This document shows positions 63,531 through 64,000 of a stretch of DNA of 64,000 nt, one piece after another (positions within the stretch are counted from its first letter, which is position 1; each line of letters begins with the position of its first letter). The stretch is from Solea solea. Its lineage: Eukaryota > Chordata > Actinopteri > Pleuronectiformes > Soleidae. The stretch spans positions 24,868,890 to 24,932,889 of the forward strand of contig NC_081136.1 in NCBI RefSeq assembly GCF_958295425.1. The letters are read 5' to 3'. Under the pieces are notes generated by a model, which was given only the letters and a program-made list of their open reading frames with translations, was not told the origin of the DNA and did not search any database. The position numbers were made by a program, and so were the translations under genes.

Positions 63531-63870
63531 TCAGTGAGGTCTGACACACAGTTGTGGAAAAAAAAAACAAGAAAAGAGGAAAATTAGGGATACAGTGGAA
63601 ACAAAATCAGAGCCCCAGCCTGAAGACTCCTACATCAATCATACAGCACCACAGCGCCACCTATTGGGTGCAGGAAGCATCCGAAGCTTCTTTTGAGCGA
63701 TGTTCAGAAGAGCATGACATACAGCTTTTTATTCTTTATTATTATTTCAGTTAATTTTATGTTTTATGCAGAAAGATTAGAATGTTTATGCATAAATGCA
63801 CCTTACAAACAGTCACTACAGGCAATGAGTGTGCATCACATGATGCCCTTTTTGGAAATTGGAGTTTTAA

Positions 63871-64000
63871 AGGTCTAGAATTTGGGATTTTTAATGGTGA
63901 GACTGCAGCTTGAAACACGCTGAGCACTAAATGCATGCTCTGGTGGGTTTGTCCATTCGGGCTATGGAGGCACAAGATGTCCACAACACTTTCAGTGAGG
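63871..64000. mobile_element. TTAA-type element, left part (runs off the window)
   Basis: Follows TTAA (63867-63870) with AGGTCTAGAATTTGGGATTT, a diverged version of the 4177 start (AGGACTAGTGTGTAGGATTT). The rest is outside the window. Confidence 0.5.

Overview
The window is nuclear DNA from a ray-finned fish, most likely a percomorph teleost. The genes have small GT-AG exons in large AT-rich introns. The rest is dense in microsatellites, short TTAA-flanked and hAT-type elements and tRNA-derived SINE pieces typical of teleosts. I cannot name the species. No bacterial, plasmid or viral gene, and no CRISPR array, was seen.

Two genes are supported, lying head to head. On the minus strand, positions 18985 down to 1 carry the 5' part of lrig3 (leucine-rich repeats and immunoglobulin-like domains 3). 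This covers exons 1-9 and the first 42 bases of exon 10: the signal peptide, the N-terminal cysteine cap and about 13 leucine-rich repeats. The remaining repeats, Ig domains, membrane segment and tail lie beyond the left edge. On the plus strand, 49936-56767 carries the complete coding part of slc16a7 (monocarboxylate transporter 2) in four exons that join to 480 codons, followed by a long 3' UTR. LRIG3 and SLC16A7 are also divergent neighbours in human, which supports both names.

By region: 1-19.3 kb is lrig3 with introns rich in short mobile elements. 19.48-20.32 kb is a 22-bp satellite with an inverted tail just upstream of lrig3. 20.3-49.9 kb is a repeat-rich intergenic stretch with two near-identical copies of a TTAA-flanked element, one of them nested inside a hAT element. 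It also holds a fragment of an integrase/transposase-like gene and a possible non-coding first exon near 40 kb. 49.9-59.8 kb is slc16a7. 59.8-64 kb is repeat-rich flank with no gene seen.

The two genes are not known to share a pathway: lrig3 encodes a membrane modulator of receptor signalling, and slc16a7 a proton-coupled lactate/pyruvate carrier. I found no clearly new biological system. The best second-look items are the UG-rich splice acceptors of lrig3 exons 6 and 7, the nested transposons with readable target-site duplications, and the satellite beside the lrig3 promoter.
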